This document shows positions 35,045 to 46,117 of a DNA stretch of 64,000 nt, in pieces. The DNA comes from Cantharellus purpuraceus. Its lineage: Eukaryota; Basidiomycota; Agaricomycetes; Cantharellales; Hydnaceae. The stretch is from contig JALBUN010000031.1 of the NCBI GenBank assembly GCA_025174535.1, positions 179,345 through 243,344 on the forward strand. Direction: 5' to 3'. The notes below the pieces were generated by a model. The model had not been told where the DNA came from, did no database searches, and saw only the letters and a program-made list of their open reading frames with translations. The position numbers and the translations under genes are program-made. Every line of letters starts with the position of its first letter. Position 1 is the first letter of the stretch.

Positions 35045-36705
35045 ATGTGCGTAGCAGTCCCGCCAACGGCGTTTCTCCCACCGCTAACGCGTCTCAAGAC
35101 CTGTTCCCAGAAGGAGCTCGCACATGCACTGGCGGCGCTGCGGCACATATACATCCCAGAAGTAAGGGGATCGCGTCGGCGGGATCGGCATCCTGCTCCA
35201 GGAGCGGCGGGGGGCGGTGCACGCCGCCTTGAGGACGGGTGGGATGCGACGACAACGACGACGACGGCCTGGCAAGACGACGACGATCGTCTCGCGGCGA
35301 TCCGTGCGGATACGTTTGAGCAGCGGTTCGCCATCCAATGGCTCACGCGCTTCGTGGCGCTCTTTGCCGACGTGGGCACGAGCGAGAACGACGACGAAAC
35401 GTCATGCGCCGACATGGGCGTGCAGACGCTGGACGAGGCCGCGTCGCTCCTCGCCATCTGTGCCGGCACCGCCGCATCGGGGGCCGTCACGCGCACGTTG
35501 ACATTGTCATGTTCACATCCGTGTACACGCTCGAGTCGTATGTACGTTCCCTGCTCCTCCGTCACACACGCACCCCCCACTCACACGGTGCCGTCGCAGC
35601 GACGAGCGCCCCCTCTTCGCGCCCCACCGCCGACCCGGACGAGATCCGCGTGGTCCTGCGCGACGCCCCGCTCGAATCCAGCGACGCGTCGAGCGTCGGG
35701 GCACAAACGTGGGGCGGGTCATGTATCCTCGCCGAAATGATCGCGGACGCCCCGCACCGCTTCTCCATCTTCCCCAGAGCGCACGCCGCCGCGCCGCCGC
35801 CGCAGGCACGCACCTCCCCCGCCCCGTTCCGCGCACTGGAGCTAGGCGCAGGCACGGGTCTGGCGTCGGTGGTGCTGGGCAAAGTGCTGGCACGCATCAG
35901 AGGCGCGCGTCCCCGGCTCCGGAACCGGGCTGTGGTTGATGAGGACGAGGATGTCGTGGTTGCGACGGACGTCCACGCATCTGTCCTCGCCAACCTGCGT
36001 CTCAACCTCGCTGTCAATTTCCCCCCTGTGCCGCAGCAGCACGGGCGTGATGCCGACGTGTACGTGGAGGCGTTGTTGCCAGAGCGACAGAGTGTCGAGT
36101 CAGGGACAGGGCCGAGGATGGTGGTCATGCTGTTGGATTGGTCGGCGTGTGCTGTCGTGGGGAGCGCCCGGGCACACGCGCCATCCAGGGGGCACAGGAA
36201 CGGGGTGGAAGAGAAGCAGGAGCAGGATGGCGAGGGTCTGGCGGGCACCGGGTGGTCCGATGGGCATCAACGACAGCCGGCTGTGCATGATCATGCTGAT
36301 CTGGCCGTGCCGTGCGAAGATTCGCCTGCGCGTCCGACGGCTCCGAGTGCGCCTGTCAGCCAGGCTGCCGCGACAGAGCCTCTGGCGCCCTGGCTCGACG
36401 GGGCGTTTGACCTGATTATGGGGGCGGATATCATCTATGAGGGGGCGCATGCGGGGTGGGTGCGGGCGTGTGTGGAGCGGTTTCTGCGGAGGGGGCGGGA
36501 GGCGGGGTTTCATCTTGTGCTTCCGCTGCGGCGGACGCATGGGCTGGAGACGAGGTCTGTGGAGGAGGTGTTTGGGGGCGGCGGGGGGGGAGTGGGTATT
36601 CTGGGCTGGGAGGATATCGTGTGTGATGCGTATAGGGACGACCGGGGGGGCGGGGAGGAGGTGGTGTATCGGTACTATAGGATTGGGTGGGTGCGGGTGG
36701 ATTGA
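35045..36705 (+). CDS. METTL21/EFM-type protein lysine methyltransferase
   Basis: A seven-beta-strand SAM-dependent methyltransferase of the Methyltransf_16 group. The first exon, from MCVAVPPTAFLPPLTRL at 35045, encodes an N-terminal helical segment typical of the fungal subfamily (ELAHALAALRHIYIPEV, TFEQRFAIQWLTRFVALF, EAASLLAICAGTA). An intron of uncertain borders (about 35500-35600) leads to the catalytic part: RVVLRDAPLE, SVGAQTWGGSCILAEM, LELGAGTGLASVVLG (SAM motif I), VVVATDVHASVLANL (motif post I), then LDGAFDLIMGADIIYE (motif IV) and a C-terminal YYRIGWVRVD. Some low-complexity inserts (DEDEDVVV, the poly-Gly run near residue 480) make it longer than yeast relatives. The substrate is probably a protein lysine, such as a translation factor or chaperone, but it cannot be named. 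Confidence 0.8.
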
Positions 36706-37123
36706 GCCTGTGCATGTCGCATCAGAAAGGACACTGTTGTCGATGCGGTGTGGTTGCTTTGGGCAGTGCGTAGTTGTGTGGATGGCGGCAGGCGGTGCAT
36801 AGTGACTTCTCTTGTTGATGGTAATTGCGTTAGGCAGTGGGTAGGGTGTGTTCACAGAAGGCACGAATAATGGACTGAAACTGGGACATGCCAAGAATGG
36901 GGAGATGCCAAGAATGTACGTGTGTGTGCGGGATAGTGGACGGGATAGGTTGGCCGATGAGTATGTACCTTGACTTTCAGGAACGGTGTTTTCCGTCCGT
37001 CAGCGTCGGATAAGCGTCGAGCACCGCTGGCTCTCATTGGCCGATAGCGCCCCTGCCCCATCTTCTACTTCTTCTGCTTCCTTCTCGCTCGTTTCTGTCC
37101 AATTCCCTCTCCCCACTCCCACC
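36706..37123. other. Intergenic between methyltransferase and ammonium transporter
   Basis: Contains the 3' end of the methyltransferase transcript and the promoter/5' UTR of the transporter. A pyrimidine-rich tract at ~37060-37120 leads to the ACCATGG start context. No GATA-type cluster was convincingly seen. Confidence 0.45.
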
Positions 37124-39894
37124 ATGGTCAACGCCACATACGACCCAGACTGTAACGTGTTCACTCGTCGCTGCTCTCCCCTTCTGACCCTCTCTTCCAC
37201 AGCCGGCTCTCTGCAGTGGCATTTGCCTGGAAACACCACCGTCGCTGGCGTCTACAATGACGGCGACATTGCCTGGGTCCTCGCCTCCACCGCCCTCGTC
37301 TGGCTCATGATTCCCGGCGTCGGCTTCTTCTACTCTGGGCTGCTCAGGCGCAAGAACGCCCTCAGCATGATATACCTCTCCGTCATGTGTCTGGCCGTCG
37401 TCTCCTTCCAGGTCTGTCCACTCCCTGCCCACGCTCACTCTGCCCCCCCTCACGCCGTGCACAGTGGTTCTTTTGGGGCTTTTCCCTCGCCTTTAGCGAG
37501 ACCGGCAGCCGCTTCATCGGCGACCTCAGTACGTCCCTCTGCCCACCCCACATGCTCCCCTCCTCACTGCCGCCCAGAGTACTTTGGCCTCAAGGGCGTC
37601 CTCGACCAGCCCTCCATCGGCAGCCCACGCATCCCCAGCATCGTCTTTTGCGTCTACCAGCTCATGTTCGCCGCCATCACGTGCGTCTGTCCGCGTCTGT
37701 CCCCCCTGTGCGCCCGCTGACACGGCCCCCTCGCAGCCCCATGATCGCCATCGGTGCCGTCGCCGAGCGTGGCCGTCTGGGCCCCCTCCTCGTCTTTGTC
37801 TTTGTGTGGAGCACCATCGTCTATGGTGCGTCGTGTCTCTTCCTTCTGTTCGCCTCCTCAGGTCCCCTCTCCAGACCCCATCGCATGCTGGACCTGGAAC
37901 TCAAACGGCTGGTCCTTTGTCCTCGGCGGCCTCGACTTTGCGGGCGGAACTCCCGTGCATATATCGAGCGGCACAGCGGCACTCGCTATCAGGTGCCGTC
38001 GTTCACAGCATGCCTGGTTTGTTTGCTCATCGCCTGTGACAGTATATACCTGGGCAAGCGTCGCGGGTATGGGACCGAGCGCTTGGCGTACAAGCCTCAT
38101 AATACGAGCTATGTCGTCTTGGGGACCGTGTTCCTCTGGTGAGTCTCTCGCGCGCGGACGTCTCGTGTGTTGCTCATGGGCACGTGATAGGTTCGGATGG
38201 TTCGGTGCGTTGACATTATGGTTCATGCGGGCAAGGGTTTCTGACGATTTGGGTCTGCTTTTTTTGCATGCTTTTTCCGTGTGCTTTCCGTGGGGCCTTC
38301 TGTTCACCGCGGTCGGTACCAATATCGGGGTGGGCATCGGGCAATGTCGGTATCTGCAATGTTGCTTCGGTTGAATTGGAACCGCTGCTGGGCTGTGTGG
38401 TGGGACCCTTGCTGGACCCTCGTGGGACGTGGGACGTTATCGGGATCATGATCGCGGTCGGGATTGTGATGGATGAATGCGTGTGGGGTCGCGGGTGCCT
38501 TTGGTTCCGTGTCGGCGTCCGTGTCCGTGTCCGTGTCCGTATCGGCATGTGGCGTGTGGTTGCGTGGGAAATCCGCGGTTTTTGGTCATTGTCTTTCCAT
38601 CTGGGGATGTATTCCTTCCACGCCGTCCTCCTCCCACGCCTCCTTCCTCCCCCCCTTTCCACCACCAACAGGCTTCAACGGTGGCTCTGCGCTCTCTGCC
38701 AACCTCCGCGCTGCACAGGCATGCATCGTGACCAACTTGGCGGCCAGTGTGGGTGGATTGACATGGATGATTTGGGTGGGTGTCTGCCCCCTTCACTATA
38801 TATATTCCCCACTGACTGATGCACTCCGCGCGTCCCGGTGCCACAGGACTACCGCCTTGAGCGCAAATGGTCCGCGGTGGGATTCTGCTCTGGCGCTATT
38901 GCGGGATTGGTGGCTATCACCCCCGCGTCTGGATTTGTGGGATCGCGTGCGTGCCTTGTTTACGGTGCTTATTGGTGTCGTGGCTGACGCGGTGTATTAC
39001 TGGGACGCAGCGGCGGCGGTGCTGTTTGGTGTGATGGCGGGGACGCTGTGTAATTTCGCGACCCAGCTCAAGTTTTTGTTTGGGTATGATGATTGTCTTG
39101 ATGTGCGTGGGCGGCACGGGGAAAGGGGCGGTTTCGCTGCCCTTCCCTGCTGATTCTATTCTATTTGTGTTGTGGTGATGCTGATTTTGTGTAGATCTTT
39201 GCTTCACATGCTGTTGGTGGGATTGTGGGGAATGTGCGTGGTTTTTTTTGTGGATTTGGGTTTTGGGGGGCTGATGCGTTTTTATTCGGTATTAGGTCCT
39301 TACTGGCCTCTTTGCGCAAAAGAGCGTGGCGGGCTTTGATGGGATCACGTCGATCCCGGGTGGTTGGCTGGATCATCACTATGGTGGGTGGATCTTTTCC
39401 TTCGTGGATGCGCGGGATTTCTGGAGTTTGTGTGCTGATGGATGGTTTGCCTTGTGTAGTGCAACTCGGGTTCCAGGTGGCTGATTCCGTGTCGGGGTTG
39501 AGTTATTCGTTTGTTGTTACGGTGAGTGGGGTTTCTGTGTTTTGGTTATGGTGAGATGCATGGGTTCCTGACGGCGGCGCTAAAGACGATCATCCTCTGG
39601 GTGATGCACTACATCCCCGGGCTGCGTCTACGTCTCTCCTCGGCGGAGGCAGAGATCATCGGGATCGACGACGCGGAGATGGGGGAGTTTGCGTATGATT
39701 ATGTGGGGATTGATGCGGAGGTTGGGACCAGGCGCGGTGGGGGTGATGGGGGTGATGGTGGGGCGGAGGGGGGGGATATGGAGGAGGCGAGGGGGCGGTC
39801 GCAGGAGGGGGTGGGGCGGGGGGTGGGTGTGTCTAATGCGGGGAGGGCGAAAGAGGAGGGGAGTAGTGTTGGGGAGGTGGAGGTGAAGGCTTGA
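37124..39894 (+). CDS. Ammonium transporter (Amt/Mep family)
   Basis: An 11-TM ammonium transporter/sensor of the plasma membrane. Exons reassemble: [10 protein letters not shown] start at 37124; [20 protein letters not shown] (TM1); [67 protein letters not shown] with the first pore histidine region; [15 protein letters not shown] split by a 460-bp intron; [39 protein letters not shown] with the second pore-type histidine; and GLSYSFVVT. The cytoplasmic tail is Gly/Glu-rich and ends at 39894. All inspected splice joins are in phase. The Trp/Asn-rich external loop resembles Mep2-type members. Such genes are usually induced by nitrogen limitation. Confidence 0.92.
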
Positions 39895-40442
39895 AGGGGG
39901 CCGGGAGATGAAAAATCATGAGTTGGGGGGATTTATGAATGAATTATTTGCAGGGGGGCCGCAGGGGGGGGGGAGAGGGTGGTTGAGACTTATATATCCC
40001 CTCCCTTTCCTCTGTGATACGCACGCCTTAAACGTTTGCGGTTTTTGCCTAATTTCTTTTTTCATTGTCTGTCTTTTGTGTTTTAATGTCCAAGTCAGTT
40101 TTTGACGTTTTATCTTTTTGTTTTATTTGGCCAAATCCCTCGTCCTCTCTCTTTTTGTCCGTTATTATGTGTTAGAAGGCATGTCAAGCGACGTACGTAC
40201 GTACGCATTTGTGCATACAGCACTCATATTCGGTTCTAAAAGACATACATTCCATTCATCCGTGCTTGCATTCCATGATGCTTTTGTTAGGATCACTATT
40301 TACATTACACTGATTCATCGATTCCTTCATCAGTCATGATGCTGAAATGTCTACTGAGATGACCAGGAAGGGGGGGGGGGGGGGTCAATGTGTGGAATGG
40401 TCTGTGCTTTATAAGCTAGAGCCTGAAAAATGTCTGACACTC
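39895..40442. other. Convergent intergenic region
   Basis: The ammonium transporter and the nuclease-kinase gene end here from opposite sides, so it should hold both 3' UTRs. It includes a T-rich tract (~40040-40140), a GTACGTACGTAC palindromic run near 40194 and a run of 15 G (40370-40384). Confidence 0.5.
40370..40384. repeat. G15 homopolymer
   Basis: Fifteen consecutive G. It is a likely site of length error in sequencing and of replication slippage. It could also form G-quadruplex structures. Confidence 0.8.
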
Positions 40443-42935
40443 TCATCTCGAACCGACTGTGGCAATTTCAAAAGTTGGTAGCACCCTCTCCAACGACAAG
40501 TTTGCCACCATGACATCATCATGTTCTTGGTCGATGAGGACGGCTTCCCGGACCCCCGGAGGCCGGCAAAGAGAAGGAGAGAGGTTGATGTTCAGCGGGT
40601 ACCTGACTTCTCCCATTTTTCCAGCCCAGTCGAAATCAATGACCTTGAAATCCGTAAGGTCTTCCTTGACTAGAATGTTGGGCGGTCGAAGGTCACCGTG
40701 GATGAAGCCAGCATCATGAAAGGCCGTGACAGCCACCCGGAGGCGCTCCTGAAGGGCTGCCCATTGGGGTTCTTTTTCCTCCCTCGGCTCTAGCAGGTCC
40801 CATGCTAGAGGTCGATGCGTCTGCCTCAAGTCTTCCATGACTACCATAATCCAATCTGGAGGAATCCGGTCACATCCCAGCAGTTTGGGTGCCCATTGCT
40901 CTCTGGCCATATACTGATGGGCATCGACCGAGTAAGAGTGTGTAAATTTGATGCAAATAGGCCGTTTGTGAGTTTCTGACAGACCATACCATAAGGTCTT
41001 TGCAGTTGTTGGGCAAGGTATGTGCTCATACTCGATCTTGCCAAACGTGCCAGGTTTGTCAATGCAGCTGTATGTAGTCCAGCCAGGAAGATCGTCCCAC
41101 GCAGGAATGTTGTTTTCGCCGGCTTCATAGTATTTCTGGAGTGAGGTTATGGCATTTGAGTATGCGCGGAGAGTTCGGGCTGTGCGGAGTGTGAGTGAAG
41201 CATCATTGTGATGATAAGCGAGGTTGAGAGTGGGCATGAGGATCTGGAAAGTAGGCCGATCATGATAAAAGACACCTGCAAAGGAGATCTCTGGCCCTGA
41301 AGGGTGAAATGATGAGTGATCATGAGAGGGTCAGTCTGAAGGGCAAGTAGGACGATAATGTTACTTACCGACAATGGAAACAAGAATGGCTGGAAAGATG
41401 CCTGGCTTCTCACACACCATACCCCTGACGAAATAGTAATAGTATAGAGCAGCTTGAATCATTGGGTTCGTGCGGGCAGTCTCAACCTCATTTTTGAGTT
41501 CAATGACACTGACACAAACAGTTGGCTTTCCACGTGACTCTGCGAATAATGCGGCATCACAGATGAATTTTGTGCCTGGGACCATGCATGGCTTGGCGTG
41601 AACCTCATAACTATCCAAGAAGGACATGAGAGATGTGTGGCGGTCGCTTTCCATGGCATGATATAGATTCATCTCAGCAGCTAGCCGCTGCGCGGCATAG
41701 AGGTCACGCCTGTCAATATCACAGTGTTCACAGTCATCCATGAAACGTGCAAATATGGGGTGGGTGAGGCTGAGAGACATGGAGGGGCCGGTTTTGTTGT
41801 TAGGACGACTATAGATCAATAGAGGGTTAGGACCCGACGTGACCCCTTCCAGTGCTGCAGAAAGAGATGAAGGGGCTATCTTAGGCAAGCGTTGCATCTT
41901 TTGGATATTGACCCGGAGGGCTTGGAGGGTCTTGGTCTTGATGGGGACGGTCTTTGGAGAGGGAGAGCCTGAGGCTGGGCGGGTTGGAGATTCTAAAAGG
42001 GAGTCAAAAGGATTGAGGGAATATTGCATTGCAAGATATCATCATCGTGTTGTGGAATGGCATGAACAAATGATGAGCAGTTAAATGAGCGGTTTTTTTT
42101 TTGTGTTTTCAGGAAGTTCATTGAATTTCATTGATTGAATGCAAACAGTTTTCAGGTTTAGAGATAGAAACGGTGGAGACAAAGGTTTACCGATGATAAT
42201 GTTCACCAGGTATCCATCAAGGAGTGGACGATCAGGGAAGAAATCCTTAACTTGGCCCCAGGAGAGCTTGGTGGCGACACCTGGAGTAGTTTGATGGTTG
42301 ATGATTTTTTTGAAGAAGTCTTGGTAGAGATGTGCAAGTTCCTCTGTAGTGGCGGGTGGGGTGATGACAGTTTCTGGCTATGGGGGGTTTTTAATATTAG
42401 AGGTGGTACAGGAAGCTGTGTGGGAGACGGACCTTCCAAAGATGCCAAGAGGTCTGCTGATGGAGGTGGTTGAGTGTGGTGAGGAGCTCAAGCTTGAGGG
42501 CGGGGATGGAAAGGTTGCTTGAGACGCGTATCTGGAGAGGAGAGTGGGTGGGTTGAAGAGAGGTAATGGGAGGGATTAGCAGATGATGGATTGAGAAAGC
42601 AGGTTGTGACATACGGATACAGGGTCAAGGGAATAGGAGGTGAGGCAACTGAGAACAATCACATAAGCAGCTTCTTGTTCAGGCTCAGGGTGTGCAAGGG
42701 TGGGATGTCCGATGGTGGAGTGGAGGGTCTCAGGTGATGGTGAAGACATAGTTGGCTTGGGTGTAGGGAGGGCACAGGTCGTAGGTACAGATGTACAGGT
42801 GCGGTGGCGTTTGGGTGATGAAGGCTGGCCGGTGGCTGGCTGGTTGGGATCGGGATCAGAGTTGGAAAAGGAGCGAGGGCGTTTGGTTTTAGAGGGTTGG
42901 AGTTTACGTTTGGAAGTGGGACGTTTGGGGGCCAT
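40443..42935 (-). CDS. CR/Crinkler-like nuclease-kinase fusion protein
   Basis: Five exons (42935-42615, 42531-42433, 42377-42191, 41992-41369, 41296-40443) join in phase into 694 residues. The N-terminus is basic and nuclear-localisation-like (MAPKRPTSKRKLQPSKTKRP). Residues ~230-410 contain GTKFICDAALF and VSVIELKNEV, a D...ExK pattern of the PD-(D/E)xK restriction-endonuclease fold. The C-terminal ~260 residues are a protein-kinase-like domain: ICIKF (beta-3 Lys), WIMVVMEDL (hinge), FIHGDLRPPNILV (catalytic loop, HGD in place of HRD) and VIDFDWAGKMGEVRYP (DFD in place of DFG). This order matches the REase-plus-kinase CR (Crinkler-type) families expanded in Agaricomycetes, thought to act in conflict or effector roles. 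There is no secretion signal at the N-terminus. The gene looks intact. Confidence 0.8.
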
Positions 42936-44277
42936 GGCAAAGGAATGGGTCACGTGATGGGCAATAAGCTAATGTCGAACCGAATAATGTCCCGCCACAT
43001 GGGACCTCGGTCCCTGACATGCCATTTTTGTCCGACTTCCACAGCACTGTGGTCTTACAATCTAATTCATCCAGTCGGCTCCGCATTTCTGTCCAGCAGT
43101 GGGGGTATGTCAGCAGGCAAGCCTTTTATCTTCCCAAGGGACCATGCCGATATGCGTTTGACCACTATGAAGCACTCCCAGTAATCATCTGGCGTACGGC
43201 CTTCATAATGAGATGGACATGATGTTGTGCATATTTCCTGTGCAGCCGTAGTAAACGTTGGAGGAAGACAATGATGCTAGGGTGTATGATGTAACGCACG
43301 TCCTTGACGACCGCTGATAGGACATGATCTCCAGTTGAAGTTGAGTCAAGATCGGAAATGAATGTTCCTGCAGCTGCACCTGAGAGTTTGAGAGGCAGCA
43401 GTTTCTGGGATTTATACCGATAGACCTAGTGAATGGGGCCGAAGGTGAGTGTATTCCCATGATAAGAAGGACGGGAACACCAAATTTAACCCAAGGGGGC
43501 CTTGCTTGTTGGAAGGGATATCCAGACTATATCGTACCAACGAGACAGAGACAAAGCAATTGATCTGGATCTCAACATATTTGCTTTTGATGGTCTCTAA
43601 GAAGATATAGGGAAGGCCGTTGAAGCTGCAGTATAAGGTAGAGTCCTGGGTTGTCCACTGTTCGAGGTGCGTGGCATGATAGTTAAAGAGCTTGTGGTCC
43701 TTGCAAGCCTCGATCGAAATATTCATAGATCTATCTACAGGATCATATATATATGTGTGTGTGTGTCCGTACCGATATCAGTCACGACTAAAGTCAAACT
43801 TCAACTGTTCACTGGCACCGAAGGCGGCGTCACAAACACACTAGCAGCCACAATGTGGGCTAATCAGCGTTAGGCGGCAACCTCAAACACAATTACAAGC
43901 CATGTAGCAGGGGACCGATCAAGGAATGGATGCGCCATAAGTGCATGGTATTGGAGAAATGAGCAATGTTCTGATAATTGCATGTGCGTCTCGCCAATCC
44001 GGATCCTACACCACAATCAGCTGAGCTTAAATGTGGACGCAGTCTACAATCTAACCACTACAACAGCTCGATGTATTGTCATACCAATCAACCCCATGCT
44101 TCAGGTATTGGAAATTTGGAAAACCGACCTCGCAACAAGAGGTTGTGAGTGCTCATTTTGTTCTTAGGAACTCACGGCAGCAACTGCCGATTGCAATGGG
44201 TTCAACATCACCACATTCGTTCAACACCCTAACTAATCACTCCGCTGACGTGGTTATAAAAAGCCCCGACAGCGCTT
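42936..44277. other. Intergenic, uncertain coding debris
   Basis: Leftward frames at 43412-43726 (from a true ATG) and 43203-43460 read protein-like but match nothing I know and cannot be spliced convincingly. A short (AT)n(GT)n microsatellite lies at about 43744-43766. I treat the stretch as non-genic. Confidence 0.35.
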
Positions 44278-44936
44278 TCAAACGTCTTCAACCAAACAGC
44301 TGTGCTCAGCTTGCTGATGGTCCCCTAATCGACGGAGCTTCCTCGCAGTCTGGCTCCATACTATCGGTTTCTGGGCCTCGCTCAACAGTTGTGAAATCTC
44401 TTCTTCGGAGTGCGGCCGCTGACAGTGACGTCTCAGATGGCGGAGGAGATGTTCCTTCCTCGAGAAGGTAAGCAGATGCGTCCGATTATCCGTGCATCCC
44501 AGAGGACAAGTCAGCTGGTGACGTGAAAGCAACTCCTGACACTGCAACAATTTCACAATTGTGGCATCCTGAATTGAGAGTCTTCCCCGTTGGACTGCCT
44601 CCAACTCAGTGAGACCATGTGTCACCAGTGACGGTCGAAGTTGTGCGACATGACACGCCCGCAGACATTGCCGTCTGCAGCGACAAAGTCACATTTACGT
44701 GACTTGCGACGCCATGGACGATTCTGAGCTGCAGCTGCCAGTGATCCAACCTGCGATGGTCCTATTGAGGTTGTGTCGGGCGGAGGAGTGTGTGCTGCTG
44801 ACATAGCCAGTGGTGGTGCTGGCGTTCCAGCCGGTAATGGTACTAGTGTTGTGTCAGCCGGCAATGGTCCTGTCACAGGTCCATCCTGGACTGGAGCGGC
44901 CATTAGCGGTGCAGTCGGGTTTCCACCCTCTTGCAT
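44278..44936 (-). CDS. Zinc-finger-like protein, probably broken
   Basis: The first in-frame ATG is at 44936 (MQEGGNPTAPLMAAPVQDG). A Pro/Ala/Thr-rich leader leads to a basic RRKSRKCDF and a CDFVAADGNVCGRVMSHNFD segment, a likely Cys2-His finger start, which ends in a stop at 44622. A second frame, 44620-44278, continues with TCPLGCTDNRTHLLTFSRKE then HLLRHLRRHC, a clear C-x3-C...H-x3-H finger. No GT-AG intron that I tried joins the two in phase. It is therefore either frameshifted or spliced in a way I missed. The general layout (Thr/Pro-rich leader, then two irregular fingers) resembles the protein at 23751-25120. Confidence 0.45.
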
Positions 44937-45784
44937 ATGACTAGTATTCGCATGCCATATCAACGGGAAGATGATGGGTTGTGTATACAGAAAGGACTAG
45001 AATGTGATAGGCAGAACGTCACAAGAGGCTCATATATATACTAGAATCTTGGAGGACGCTACGTGCATCAACAACACTCAGATATGTGATTACCAGCTCG
45101 GGTTGTAATAATGATGCCATCGTGATGCATCCTCGTGGCTGCAGCGATAATATGTGGCCCAAATATGTGGCGTGGCACAATAAGTCCCCTGACTGAAGGG
45201 AGCTGTGTCCAAGGCCAATTCATTAGGTTGAAGGCTTGAAAACAAGATGTTCTAACTGACCGAAAGGAGGGCAGACCACAGCTTCATGAAGCAGTATTCA
45301 GCCTGATCCCGCCTATTGTTGCCAAGCTCAGACCCGCTTCTTGCTTTGGCACTATGTTGACAAGGGCATGTGCATCTATAAATTTGAGTTCTGATTCATG
45401 CATGAGTGGGATGGAAAATACGGGGGTGAGGTGTCGCGGCAGCTGCTGCAGAACACTCGTTGAATGAAACAGCAGATGTCCATTCAAATCAGTACCTATA
45501 AGCAGAATGACCCTGTGTGCACCTGTCAGACATCCAGTCCACCAGCTTCTGATCGCTCGCCATGAATGGCGAACACAGCCACAGGAACCAAGCAAGCCAA
45601 TTCGCGGAGAGATCCATTGGAGCGCCCCAAAGAACATTGGGTGCCGGGAGATGCACATTTCAGCCCCATCCTCTCGGCGGTCTAAGATTTGACCATGAAA
45701 TGCAGAGTTAGTGGCATGGTGAACTGTAGGGAAAATGGTTCAGTATTGGAGTCCAGCATCAGCTAGCGCAGTTGTGCACTGCAT

Positions 45785-46117
45785 CTGTACTAATGGGTGC
45801 ATGTACTGAGGTGTTCAAAGCTCAGATGCGATGCCTTGCACATAGAGAAGTCTTGAGCGCTGTGGTGACCAAATTGGAGTCTATCATTCATGATATGATA
45901 TTTCGGAACAGAAGCATTGCATTCTGAATGATAAAAGTGGCAGATGTCCTAAATGAAGCGAGCACCGCACCTGTACTAATGAATGCACGTGCTGAGGTTT
46001 TCTGAACTGACGCGATCCTTTGCAAATAGAGAAGTCTTGAGCGCTGTGACGATAAAATTGGCATCTATTATTCATGATCGGATACTTGGGAACGGAAGTA
46101 TTCCATTGTCATTGTGA
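45785..46117. repeat. ~186-bp direct tandem duplication, diverged
   Basis: Segments starting CTGTACTAATG at 45785 and 45971 align. Shared landmarks are TGCATGTACTGAGG against TGCACGTGCTGAGG, AGAGAAGTCTTGAGCGCTGT in both, and TCTATCATTCATGAT against TCTATTATTCATGAT. Confidence 0.75.

Noticed and set aside
35338..36705. Single long rightward frame starting at 35338 as the whole methyltransferase
   Set aside because: Its first ~55 residues are an arginine-rich out-of-frame reading. The family-like N-terminus lies in another frame from 35045 and is joined by an intron near 35.5-35.6 kb.
43203..43726. Two-exon leftward hypothetical gene
   Set aside because: The reading is protein-like but I could find no in-phase GT-AG junction and no family resemblance.
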